Below are positions 8,512 to 15,798 of a stretch of 33,421 nucleotides of DNA, piece after piece. The stretch's first letter is position 1; the number at the start of each line of letters is the position of its first letter. This DNA is from Bradyrhizobium sp. WSM3983 (GTDB taxonomy: Bacteria > Pseudomonadota > Alphaproteobacteria > Rhizobiales > Xanthobacteraceae), in assembly GCF_000473045.1 (NCBI RefSeq), contig NZ_KI421489.1:232680-266100 (forward strand), read 5' to 3'. The notes beneath the pieces are model-generated. The model was not told the DNA's origin, ran no database searches, and saw only the letters and a program-made list of their open reading frames with translations. The translations under genes were made by a program, and so were the position numbers.

Positions 8512-8539
8512 GTATGATATTCTCACAAGATGGTCATAC
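8512..8539. promoter_or_regulatory. NikR-type operator
   Basis: GTATGA (8512-8517), 16 bases, then TCATAC (8534-8539). This equals the Escherichia coli NikR operator pattern GTATGA-N16-TCATAC exactly, in half-sites and spacing. It lies 27 bases upstream of the NiCoT start codon, where a repressor would block the promoter or early elongation. Nickel-loaded NikR represses nickel uptake genes, so the NiCoT/TonB operon should shut off when nickel is sufficient. No nikR gene is in the window. Confidence 0.8.
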
Positions 8540-8591
8540 TGACCAGTGCAATCCGGGAGGGGCGGCACGGCTTTGCAGCAGTGCTTGCAGC

Positions 8592-8706
8592 CATCCTTCG
8601 AGACGCCCCGCTGCGCAGGCTCCTCAGGATGAGGACTTGTTTTGCGGCGAGATGCCAGACCCTCATGGTGAGGAGCCCGCGCAAGCGGGCGTCTCGAACC
8701 ATCAGG
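8592..8706. repeat. Two inverted REP-like palindromes downstream of livF
   Basis: The unit at 8592-8634 (CATCCTTCGAGACG to CCTCAGGATGAGG) and the opposite-strand unit at 8661-8706 match the copies at 4807-4940. The second copy differs in that the CATCCT/AGGATG part reads CATGGT. They lie between the end of the HAAT operon (8718) and the NikR-type operator, so they could separate the two transcripts. Confidence 0.7.
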
Positions 8707-8717
8707 CCGAGATCAAG

Positions 8718-9458
8718 CTACGCCGCCTCGGAGCCACCCAGATACGCGTCACGCACGCGGGGATCATCTTTCAGCGTGCGCGCCGAGCCCGACAGCACGA
8801 TCTTGCCGGTCTGGAGCACATAGGCCTCGTGCGCGATCTCGAGCGCGAGGCTGGCGTTCTGCTCGACCATGAAGACCGAAACGCCCTCCTGGTTGATGGT
8901 GCGGATCAGCTCCAGCACGCGGTCGACATAGAGTGGCGACAGGCCCATGGTCGGCTCGTCCATCACGATCAAGCGCGGCCGGCTCATCAGCGCGCGCGCC
9001 ATCGCGACCATCTGCTGCTCGCCGCCGGAGAGCGAACCGGCGCGCTGCGACAGTCGTTGCCCGAGCTTCGGAAACAGCGTCAACATCTTGTCGAGGTCTT
9101 GCGCGATCGCCTCGCGGTCGTTGCGCACGAAGGCGCCCATCAAAATATTCTCGCGGACGCTCATGTCGGCGAACAGCCGCCGCGCCTCCGGCACCGAGGC
9201 GATGCCGCGGCGAACGATCTGCGGTGTGGTGAGCCCGATCAGCGAGGCGCCGTCGAACGTCACCTCGCCCGCGCGCGGTTTTACCAGGCCCAGAATGATC
9301 TTCATGGTCGTCGACTTGCCGCTGGCATTGCCGCCGAGCAGGCAGACGATGTGGCCGCTGCCGACGGTGATGGACAGGTCGAAATGCACCTGGGCCTGGC
9401 CGTAGAACGTGTTGACGTTCGTCAGCGCCAGCAGCGGTTCGGGCGTGCTCGTGGTCAT
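8718..9458 (-). CDS. ABC transporter ATPase, LivF type
   Basis: A 246-residue ATP-binding subunit of a branched-chain-amino-acid-type (HAAT) importer. Walker A is GGNASGKS at residues 42-49. It fits the general P-loop pattern but differs from the usual LivF GRNGAGKT. The signature is LSGGEQQ and Walker B is LIVMDEPTMGLSP. The ending VRDAYLGG is typical of LivF. Its start overlaps the stop of the LivG-type gene by 4 bases. It is the last gene of the operon that begins with the luciferase-like monooxygenase, so the substrate may be what that enzyme set handles rather than leucine. Confidence 0.9.
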   Translation of the reverse strand: MTTSTPEPLLALTNVNTFYGQAQVHFDLSITVGSGHIVCLLGGNASGKSTTMKIILGLVKPRAGEVTFDGASLIGLTTPQIVRRGIASVPEARRLFADMSVRENILMGAFVRNDREAIAQDLDKMLTLFPKLGQRLSQRAGSLSGGEQQMVAMARALMSRPRLIVMDEPTMGLSPLYVDRVLELIRTINQEGVSVFMVEQNASLALEIAHEAYVLQTGKIVLSGSARTLKDDPRVRDAYLGGSEAA

Positions 9459-10306
9459 GCCGCGCTCTCCTGCTCTGCCGTCCCCGACAGGCCGTGGCCG
9501 AGATAGGCCTCGATCACCTTGGGATCGCTGCGCACCTCTTCGCCCGGCCCTTCCGCGATCTTCTTGCCCTCGTCCATGACGAGGACGCGGTCGGAGAGCC
9601 GCATCACCATCTCCAGCTTGTGCTCGATCAGGAGGATGGTCAGCCCCTCCGCCTTCAGCTCGGCGACGAGCCCCTGCATCTCCGCGGTCTCGCTCGGGTT
9701 CATGCCGGCGGTGGGCTCGTCGAGCAGCAACAGGCGCGGCTCCAGCGCAAGCGCTCGCGCAATTTCGACGCGGCGGCGGTTGGCGTAGGACAGGCTGTAG
9801 GCAGGCTGATCGATCCGTGGCAACAGCCGTTCGCCGAAGCGGGCGAGAATGATCTTCACCTCTTCGCGCAGCCGCTCTTCCTCGGCTTTGACGCTGGAAG
9901 GGCGCAACAGCGCCAGGCCCAACTCGAGCAGCGGGCCGATCACCGGCACGGCCGGTTTCACCGCACGCAGCCGCGTGTGAGCGCCGATCAGGACGTTGTC
10001 CATCACGCTGAGATTGCCGAAGACGCGGCCGAGCTGGAAGGTGCGCGCGATGCCCTGCGCCGCCAGCCGTTCCGGCGAGAGACCGGTGATGTCCTGTCCC
10101 TCGAAACGAACCTCGCCCGCATCCGGCCGGTCGAGCCCGGTCACGAGATTGAACAGCGTCGTCTTGCCGGCGCCGTTCGGGCCGATGATGCTGACAAGCC
10201 CGCCCTTGGCGAGATCGAGATCGATGCCGTCCACGGCCGTGAGGCCGCCGAAGCGGCGGGTCAGCCCGCGCAGGGACAACAGCGGTGCAGCGTGCGCCTC
10301 CGCCAT
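9455..10306 (-). CDS. ABC transporter ATPase, LivG type
   Basis: A 283-residue partner ATPase of the same HAAT importer. Walker A GPNGAGKT is at residues 42-49. The signature region reads LSYANRRRVEIARAL, the LivG-style variant of LSGGQ. Walker B and D-loop are LLLLDEPTAGMNPSET. A LivG-typical insertion of about 25 residues lies between Walker A and the signature. The ending VIEAYLGHG is characteristic of the subfamily. The start codon overlaps the permease stop by one base (TGATG), which indicates translational coupling. Confidence 0.9.
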   Translation of the reverse strand: MAEAHAAPLLSLRGLTRRFGGLTAVDGIDLDLAKGGLVSIIGPNGAGKTTLFNLVTGLDRPDAGEVRFEGQDITGLSPERLAAQGIARTFQLGRVFGNLSVMDNVLIGAHTRLRAVKPAVPVIGPLLELGLALLRPSSVKAEEERLREEVKIILARFGERLLPRIDQPAYSLSYANRRRVEIARALALEPRLLLLDEPTAGMNPSETAEMQGLVAELKAEGLTILLIEHKLEMVMRLSDRVLVMDEGKKIAEGPGEEVRSDPKVIEAYLGHGLSGTAEQESAA

Positions 10307-12129
10307 CAGATCGTCCCCAACAGGCCCTGCGGCCTGAATCGCACCAGCAGCAGCAGCACGATGCCGTAGATCAGGATGCGATATTCAGCGGCGATCCGGA
10401 ACACCTCCGGCAGGCCGACCAGCGCGACCGCTCCGACGATGGCGCCGACGACATTGCCGAGACCGCCGAGGATCACGACGGTCAGCGCCAGGATGGACTG
10501 CTGCGTGTTGAAGGTTTCGTGGTTGATGTAGGAATAGAGATGCGCGGCGATGCCGCCGCTGACGCCGGCTGCAAACCCGCCGAAGATGAAGGCGAGCGAT
10601 TTATAGCGATTCAGGCTGATTCCATAGGCGCGCGCGGCGATGTCGTCGTCGCGGATGGCACGAAAGCTGCGGCCGAGATGCGATGAGAGCAGGCGCGCCT
10701 GGAGCAGCGCAAGCACGACCATCACGGCAAAGCTGAACCAGTACACAGACGTCGGGCTGATCAGATCGTAGCCGAACAGCGACAGCGGCGGGATGCCGGA
10801 GATGCCGATCGGGCCGCGCGTGACGCTCTCCCAGTTCAAAATCACCAGCGACACGATCTCGCCGATCGCGAGCGTCGCGATCGAGACGTAATGCCCGCGC
10901 AGGCGGAACGACGGCGAGATCAGGATGGTGCCGAGCGCGGCGCTCATCAGGCCGCCGACGATGATGGCGAGACCGACGGGAACGGAGAGCGTCAGCGACA
11001 GCAGCGCGGAGGTATAAGCGCCGATCGCAAGCAGCGCCGCGTGCCCGAGCGAAACCTGTCCGATCGTGCCGGCCACCAGCGTGAGGCTCAGCGCGAGCAT
11101 GCCGAGCAGCCAGGCGTTGATCAGGGTCTGGAGTACGTAGAACGACACCGGCAGCAGCGGCAAAACCGCGAACGCGGCGACCGCGACCAGCAAGACCCAG
11201 CGCGGAATGCGCACGGGGCGGCTCGGCGCAATGAACGTGCCGGTGAGCGGCTCAGGCGGCGCCTGCCGCGCGCTGGCGAACAGGCCGTTCGGCCGCAGCA
11301 CGAGAACGACGACCAGCAGCAGGAAGGCGAACAGATTGCGGTAGCTGGTGCCGAACACGGCGACGCCGTAGCTCTCGACCAGCCCCAGCAGCAGGCTGCC
11401 GACGACAGCGCCGGGTACATTGCCGGCGCCACCGACCACTTCGGCGACGACGCCCTTGAGCGTCGCCTGCAAGCTCATCGCGGTGTCGATCTGGTTGTAG
11501 TACATGCCGACCAGCAGGCCGGAGACACCGCCAAGCGCAGCCGCAATGCCGAACACGGCCTGATTGACGCGATTGACGTCGACGCCCATCTGCATCGCGG
11601 CGTCGCGGTCCTGCGAAGCCGCGCGCACCGCCCAACCGAGCTTGCTGTAGCGCAAGAACACGAACAGCAGCAGCGCGCTGCTGATGCCGACGCCGGCGAT
11701 CAGCAGATCAAGCGGCCCGATCGTGCCGCCGCCGACCTGGAAGCGCACGTCCGGCAATTGGCTCGGCAGCGCACGCGGATTGGGCGAGAAGGTCAGCATC
11801 ACCAGCTGATCGAGCACGAAGCTGATGCCGATCGTTGCCAGCAGCGGAGCGATGCGCACCGAGTTCTGCAGCGGACGCAGGCCGAACCGCTCGATGATCA
11901 GCCCGACCAGTGCGGCCACCACCGCGACGAAGATAATCGTAAGCGGCAGCGGCGTATGCAGCTGCACCACCGCGACCCAGCCGATATAGGCACCGACCAG
12001 ATAGATCGATCCCTGCGCAAAGTTGATCAGCCGGCTGACGCCGAAGATCAGCGCGAGCCCGACCGCAACGAGGGCGTAGACATTACCGACGATCAGCCCG
12101 TTGATGGTGTAGTCGAGCCAGGAAGACAC
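10306..12129 (-). CDS. Fused LivH-LivM permease of a HAAT-type ABC importer
   Basis: A 607-residue inner-membrane protein that joins the two permeases usually encoded separately. Residues 1 to about 288 are LivH-like (NGLIVGNVYALVAVGLALIFG at the start, VVGGAGNVPGAVVGSLLLG in the core, ending VLRPNGLF). A hydrophilic linker of about 20 residues follows. Residues from about 310 to 607 are LivM-like (GQVSLGHAALLAIGAY, then SHLGRSFRAIRDDDIAARAYG and LGGLGNVVGAIVGA). The start is GTG at 12129, with GGGACC a few bases upstream. A single fused chain would fix the stoichiometry at one of each half. A short stem-loop (12155-12176) separates it from the binding-protein gene upstream. Confidence 0.9.
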   Translation of the reverse strand: MSSWLDYTINGLIVGNVYALVAVGLALIFGVSRLINFAQGSIYLVGAYIGWVAVVQLHTPLPLTIIFVAVVAALVGLIIERFGLRPLQNSVRIAPLLATIGISFVLDQLVMLTFSPNPRALPSQLPDVRFQVGGGTIGPLDLLIAGVGISSALLLFVFLRYSKLGWAVRAASQDRDAAMQMGVDVNRVNQAVFGIAAALGGVSGLLVGMYYNQIDTAMSLQATLKGVVAEVVGGAGNVPGAVVGSLLLGLVESYGVAVFGTSYRNLFAFLLLVVVLVLRPNGLFASARQAPPEPLTGTFIAPSRPVRIPRWVLLVAVAAFAVLPLLPVSFYVLQTLINAWLLGMLALSLTLVAGTIGQVSLGHAALLAIGAYTSALLSLTLSVPVGLAIIVGGLMSAALGTILISPSFRLRGHYVSIATLAIGEIVSLVILNWESVTRGPIGISGIPPLSLFGYDLISPTSVYWFSFAVMVVLALLQARLLSSHLGRSFRAIRDDDIAARAYGISLNRYKSLAFIFGGFAAGVSGGIAAHLYSYINHETFNTQQSILALTVVILGGLGNVVGAIVGAVALVGLPEVFRIAAEYRILIYGIVLLLLVRFRPQGLLGTI

Positions 12130-12154
12130 GCAATGGTCCCAATCAGAGAAGAGC

Positions 12155-12176
12155 GGCTGGAGCGAGCGCTCCAGCC
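12155..12176. terminator. Intercistronic stem-loop after the LivK-type gene
   Basis: GGCTGGAGCG and CGCTCCAGCC form a perfect 10-bp inverted repeat around a 2-base centre, so the realistic stem is about 8 bp with a 6-base loop. It begins 7 bases after the end of the binding-protein gene on the minus strand and lacks a T-run. Such hairpins often protect binding-protein mRNA or reduce read-through into the permease genes. Confidence 0.6.
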
Positions 12177-12182
12177 ATCATG

Positions 12183-13340
12183 TCAGGTCGGCTTGCCGTC
12201 CCAAAGCGCAAACTGGCCTTTGCGAACGACGAGCTCGGCATTCATCGCGCCCTTGACCCGGCGGCTCGCGACGTCGAACGTCGCGGTGCCGAAGATGACG
12301 CTCGGAACGTCTTTGACCTTGGTGAAGGCGTCGCGAATCGCCTTGCGATCGGTGCCGCCGATCTTCACCACGGCAGCCGCCATGTTCATTGCATCATAGG
12401 CATAGGCGTTGAATGCATCGGGCTCGAGCCCGTTGTACTTCTTCTTGAAGCCGGCGATGAATTTCTGCACCTCGGGCCGCGGATCTTCCGGGAAGTAGCG
12501 CGTGCCGACATGGACGTCCTCGACCGCGTCGCCGCCGAGTTCGAGGAATTTCGGCGAGTAGACCGAACTCGCGGCGCAGATCACCTGCTTGAGCCCGACC
12601 TGCCGCGCCTGGCGCGCGATCAGCGCGCCGTCGGAATAGTAGGAGATCAGGACCAGCCCGTCCGGATTGGCGTCGCGGACGCGCACCAGCGTGGAGCGGA
12701 AGTCGCGCTCCTCGGCGATATAGCCCTCGGTGACGACGATCTCCGCGCCATATTCCTTGGCGGCGTTGTTGAAATAGTCGCGGCTGGTGCGGCCCCAATC
12801 GGTGTTGAGGTGCAGCACCGCTAGCTTCTTCAGGCCGAGCTTCTTCACGGCATAGGCCGCCAGCAGCGGCTGCTCGTCGGCCTGGCTGACCGACGTGCTC
12901 CACATGAAGTCGCCGCCCTTGGTGAAGTCAGGGTGCGAATTGGTGAAGCCGAACTGCACGAGGCCGCCGCGCTGATAGATCGGCGAGGCCGCCATCGAGG
13001 CGGGACTCGAGAAATCGCCGAGCTCCAGGACGATGCGGGGATCGGACACGAATTTCTGGGCGATTGCCACCGACTGGCGCGGGTCGCTCTGGCTGTCCTC
13101 GAAGGTATAGGCGAGCTTGCGGCCGTTGACGCCGCCACTGGCCAGGATATCGTCGAGCGCGAGATCAAAGCCCTGCTTCCACTGCGTGCCATATTGCGCG
13201 TTCGGTCCTGTGAGGGGACCGCTGACGCCGAGCAGGATCGGCTCCGCGGTGTCAGCGAACGCGGCACGCGAGAGCGCTGTTCCCGTTATTGCGGCGGCCA
13301 GCGAGCCCTTGACCAGGGTTCGGCGATTGATGTTGCTCAT
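12183..13340 (-). CDS. Periplasmic substrate-binding protein of the HAAT importer, LivK type
   Basis: A 385-residue binding protein (type I periplasmic fold). It opens with a Tat-like leader (MSNINRRTLVKG, hydrophobic stretch, AFADT), then the family opening ILLGVSGPLTGPNAQYGTQWKQG and the usual VNGRKL and ESQSDP-like segments. A typical ligand site near residues 95-130 follows. Relatives bind branched-chain amino acids, amides, urea or aromatic acids, so the ligand is open. The ATG at 13340 has GGAG 6 bases upstream; a longer frame to 13373 is unnecessary. It lies 61 bases downstream of the AhpD-type gene in the same operon, which suggests that its ligand is a substrate or precursor of the flavin monooxygenase. 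Confidence 0.9.
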   Translation of the reverse strand: MSNINRRTLVKGSLAAAITGTALSRAAFADTAEPILLGVSGPLTGPNAQYGTQWKQGFDLALDDILASGGVNGRKLAYTFEDSQSDPRQSVAIAQKFVSDPRIVLELGDFSSPASMAASPIYQRGGLVQFGFTNSHPDFTKGGDFMWSTSVSQADEQPLLAAYAVKKLGLKKLAVLHLNTDWGRTSRDYFNNAAKEYGAEIVVTEGYIAEERDFRSTLVRVRDANPDGLVLISYYSDGALIARQARQVGLKQVICAASSVYSPKFLELGGDAVEDVHVGTRYFPEDPRPEVQKFIAGFKKKYNGLEPDAFNAYAYDAMNMAAAVVKIGGTDRKAIRDAFTKVKDVPSVIFGTATFDVASRRVKGAMNAELVVRKGQFALWDGKPT

Positions 13341-13401
13341 GCGAGGCTCCATCCAGTCAGGCGTTACAGACAAGCAGCAATTCTTGTGCCGGTGAGATTG
13401 G

Positions 13402-13980
13402 CTATTTCGAGGGCTCGCCGAGCGACAGCATCAGCCGGTTTGCCCAGTTGAAGAACGAGGCGCCGTTGATGACGTCGACGATCTCCGCGTCGTCGAGGCC
13501 CGCTTGGCGCAGCTCCCTGATATTGTCAGGGCCGAACGCGATCGGCGTCGAGGCCAGCGCCACCGACGCCTTGACCACGGCGTTCCAGCGCTCGCCGAGA
13601 TCGGCGCTGACGCCTTCGTCGAGCAGCTTCTGCACATCGTCACGTCGCTTGGAGTAGGTGCTGGCGAAGCGCGCATGCACCGAGGCGCAATAGATGCAGC
13701 CGTTGTAGCGCGAGGTCGCAGCTGCCGCGAGCTCACGCTCGGCGCGCGGCAGGCCGTCGGCGACGTTGTAGAAGATGTCCTTGTCGGTCTTGGTGCGGGC
13801 TTCCAGCACCTCGGGATCGCGCACCAGCAGACGGAAGTACTCCGACTTGGCGCGCGCGCGATCGACAAGGCCGGCGAAATGACGCTCGGTCAGCTCGGCC
13901 TCGGGCAGCGGATCGATCCAGGAGACCCAGCCGAGCTCATCCTGGGTGAAGACGACGGGCGGATTGACGGTGGCGCTCAT
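13402..13980 (-). CDS. AhpD-type alkylhydroperoxidase-domain protein (Avi_7169-like)
   Basis: A 192-residue carboxymuconolactone-decarboxylase/AhpD-fold protein. The complete AhpD catalytic pattern E-X11-C-X2-C-X3-H is present: E83, C95, C98 and H102 (CIYCASVH). AhpD uses this CxxC to reduce peroxides or shuttle reducing equivalents. A strong ribosome binding site (AGGAGG) precedes the ATG at 13980. It is encoded 14 bases after the Cys-less CMD protein and resembles the family named for Avi_7169, which I recall as a partner of that protein and of a luciferase-like monooxygenase. Likely roles are removal of a peroxide by-product of the flavin enzyme or handling of its product. Function is untested as far as I know. 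Confidence 0.85.
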   Translation of the reverse strand: MSATVNPPVVFTQDELGWVSWIDPLPEAELTERHFAGLVDRARAKSEYFRLLVRDPEVLEARTKTDKDIFYNVADGLPRAERELAAAATSRYNGCIYCASVHARFASTYSKRRDDVQKLLDEGVSADLGERWNAVVKASVALASTPIAFGPDNIRELRQAGLDDAEIVDVINGASFFNWANRLMLSLGEPSK

Positions 13981-13994
13981 GATGCGGCCTCCTC

Positions 13995-14594
13995 TTATGC
14001 ATTCGCCGCGGCGAGCGTGCGCAAGCCGCTGACGACCCGCACCTGGAACGACAGGAACGCGACGAGTTGGGAGAAGGTGACGATGCCGGTGTTCGACCAG
14101 CCGGCGGCAAGCAGCGCCTTCATGTCGGCCGACGCCGCATCGCGCGGCCGGAATACCAGGAGATGCGCGTGCTCGAGCGCCGCGACGAGCCTGGTGCCGA
14201 GGCTCGATTTACTCGCCGCACTCACGCGATAAATCAGGCCAGCGGTGTTCTCGACCGACAGCGGACCGGCAGGAAAGGAGCCGTATGGACCAAAGGTCTT
14301 GCCCCGTGCAATCTCGGCGTCGATCGCCTCAAGCAGGGCCGCGCCACCCGCGGTCGTTGCGAGCTTCTCGCGATAGAACGTCGCAACAGTGGATTCGCCA
14401 TGGAGCCCGGTCACGAAAGCCGCGACCGCGGCGCGTTCGAGCAGCGAGACATTGCCGGCGTCGATTGGTTCGAACAGCGAAAGATAGCTCTTCTGCGCGT
14501 TCTCGCGCGCCTGCAGGCGCCGTGCGCGGATGCCATCCAGTGCCGATCCCGGTTTGATTCCGGCAAGCGTGTCGATGATATCCGTCGTAGCCAT
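13995..14594 (-). CDS. Cys-less CMD-domain protein (Avi_7170-like)
   Basis: A 199-residue protein resembling the AhpD/CMD fold but with no cysteine at all, so it cannot use the AhpD CxxC chemistry. Its C-terminal helices (GWSNTGIVTFSQLVAFLSFQ and a following R-V-V-S-G-L) align by eye with GLDDAEIVDVINGASFFNWA of the neighbouring AhpD-type protein. The two may therefore be paralogues that form a mixed oligomer. ATG codons at 14597 and 14594 are adjacent; GAGG is 7 bases before the second, which I prefer. It lies between the monooxygenase gene (37 bases) and the AhpD-type gene (14 bases). I recognise the family only as a genomic partner of these two. Confidence 0.75.
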   Translation of the reverse strand: MATTDIIDTLAGIKPGSALDGIRARRLQARENAQKSYLSLFEPIDAGNVSLLERAAVAAFVTGLHGESTVATFYREKLATTAGGAALLEAIDAEIARGKTFGPYGSFPAGPLSVENTAGLIYRVSAASKSSLGTRLVAALEHAHLLVFRPRDAASADMKALLAAGWSNTGIVTFSQLVAFLSFQVRVVSGLRTLAAANA

Positions 14595-14631
14595 CATTCA
14601 GCCTCGTGCAACGTATTCACATTCATGGCGA

Positions 14632-15666
14632 CTAGCCCGCCAGCGCCACGTCGGGCGCGGTCCGGGTCCAGCCCAGCGCCGGCGCGATCTTGTCCGCCAC
14701 CAGCTCGATCGAGCGCAGGACGTAGGGGTGCGGCGCATCGACCGAATGGACCTGGAAGACCAGATCGGTCACCCGCCCCAGCGTCGCATCGGTGCGCAGC
14801 GAGGCAATGACCTCGTCGGCGCCGCCGACATGGGTGTCGAACGCTGTGATCATCTCCTCCAGCGTCTCGCCCGGGGGCAGGTGACCACCCTTCATGAACT
14901 GCGGCAGCGCACGGCGCAGCCCGGCATCGGCGAGTCGCAGCGCCTCGCGATGATCGTCGGCGACGAACACGCTGCGCGACGCCATGATGCGCGGCTCGCA
15001 GCCCTGTGGCAGCGCTTCGAGATAGGCGTCGATGATCGGGTTCTGGATCTCGGCGAGCGTGGCCTTTGGCGCGTCCTTGGCCCGCGGCTGGGTGCGCGAC
15101 AGCAGCAGGCCGTCACCGGCCTTGCCGGCGCGCGCGCCGCCCGCCACCGAGAACGTCGCCTGCCAGATGCGCTTGTCCAGTTGCGGCCGCTGCGGATAGA
15201 GCGTGTCGCCGCCGTCGAGCGGCTTGCCGGTCAGCGCCTTGCGGACGATTTCCAGATTGCGCGCAAAGATCTCGTTGCGCTGGGTGCAGTCGAGACCAAA
15301 GGCGGTGAAGGCGGACGGGTTGCCACCGGTACCGACACCAAGCTCGAACCGGCCGTTGCAGAGCAGATCGAGCACCGCAGCGTCCTCCGCCACGCGGACC
15401 GCGCTCTCCAGCGGCAAGGTGACGATGCCGGTGCCAAGCCGAATGCGCGAGGTCTGCGCCGCGACGTAGCCAAGGAAGGTGAAAGGCGACGGCAGGCCGC
15501 CCTCGCGCTCGTGAAAATGGTGCTGCGCGATCCAAGCGGAATCGAGACCCGCCTGCTCGGCGCGCACGATCTGCTCGGCGGCGAAGCGATACCGCTCCGC
15601 CGGCGGGGCTTCATCCAGAAGCCGCGTGAAGAACCCCAGGCGTTTCAGGTTGGCAAAGCGTTTCAT
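14632..15666 (-). CDS. Luciferase-like FMN-dependent monooxygenase (KPN_01858-like)
   Basis: A 344-residue protein with the TIM-barrel layout of bacterial luciferase-like monooxygenases. The N-terminal strand is LGFFTRLL, then the AEQAGLDSAWIAQHHFHE segment of the active-site helix, then RIRLGTGIVTLPLESAVRVAEDAAVLDLLCNGRFELGVGTGG, the flavin-binding core of the family. These enzymes use reduced flavin and O2 to oxidise sulfonates, amines, ketones or hydrocarbons. No flavin reductase is encoded nearby, so reduced flavin must come from elsewhere. AGGGG precedes the ATG at 15666. It is the first clear gene of the operon with the CMD, AhpD and HAAT genes. The substrate is unknown. Confidence 0.85.
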   Translation of the reverse strand: MKRFANLKRLGFFTRLLDEAPPAERYRFAAEQIVRAEQAGLDSAWIAQHHFHEREGGLPSPFTFLGYVAAQTSRIRLGTGIVTLPLESAVRVAEDAAVLDLLCNGRFELGVGTGGNPSAFTAFGLDCTQRNEIFARNLEIVRKALTGKPLDGGDTLYPQRPQLDKRIWQATFSVAGGARAGKAGDGLLLSRTQPRAKDAPKATLAEIQNPIIDAYLEALPQGCEPRIMASRSVFVADDHREALRLADAGLRRALPQFMKGGHLPPGETLEEMITAFDTHVGGADEVIASLRTDATLGRVTDLVFQVHSVDAPHPYVLRSIELVADKIAPALGWTRTAPDVALAG

Positions 15667-15731
15667 ACGACCCCTGTCGGGCGAGGATGGCCACGGCCCC
15701 CGATGATGTCGGTTGCCGCGGCCCGAGACAA

Positions 15732-15774
15732 GCGGGCAATGCGCAAGGCTGCCCGCCAGGTTCGCGGGCCCGCG
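15732..15774. promoter_or_regulatory. Inverted repeats between the MetQ-like and monooxygenase genes
   Basis: GCGGGCA (15732-15738) pairs with TGCCCGC (15750-15756). A perfect 12-base palindrome CGCGGGCCCGCG lies at 15763-15774. They sit just after the MetQ-like stop on the minus strand and before the monooxygenase start. They could end the MetQ transcript or act as an operator; no T-run is present. Confidence 0.35.
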
Positions 15775-15798
15775 CTGGGCTTCGGCTGGGCAGACTGC

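Noticed and set aside
8485..8568. Longer NiCoT protein starting at 8568
   Set aside because: The extension would place the NikR-type operator inside the coding region and adds a non-membrane segment not typical of NiCoT proteins.
8485..8717. Cobalamin riboswitch upstream of the metal-uptake operon
   Set aside because: The leader is only a few tens of bases and shows no B12-box-like conserved core. The NikR-type operator explains regulation better.
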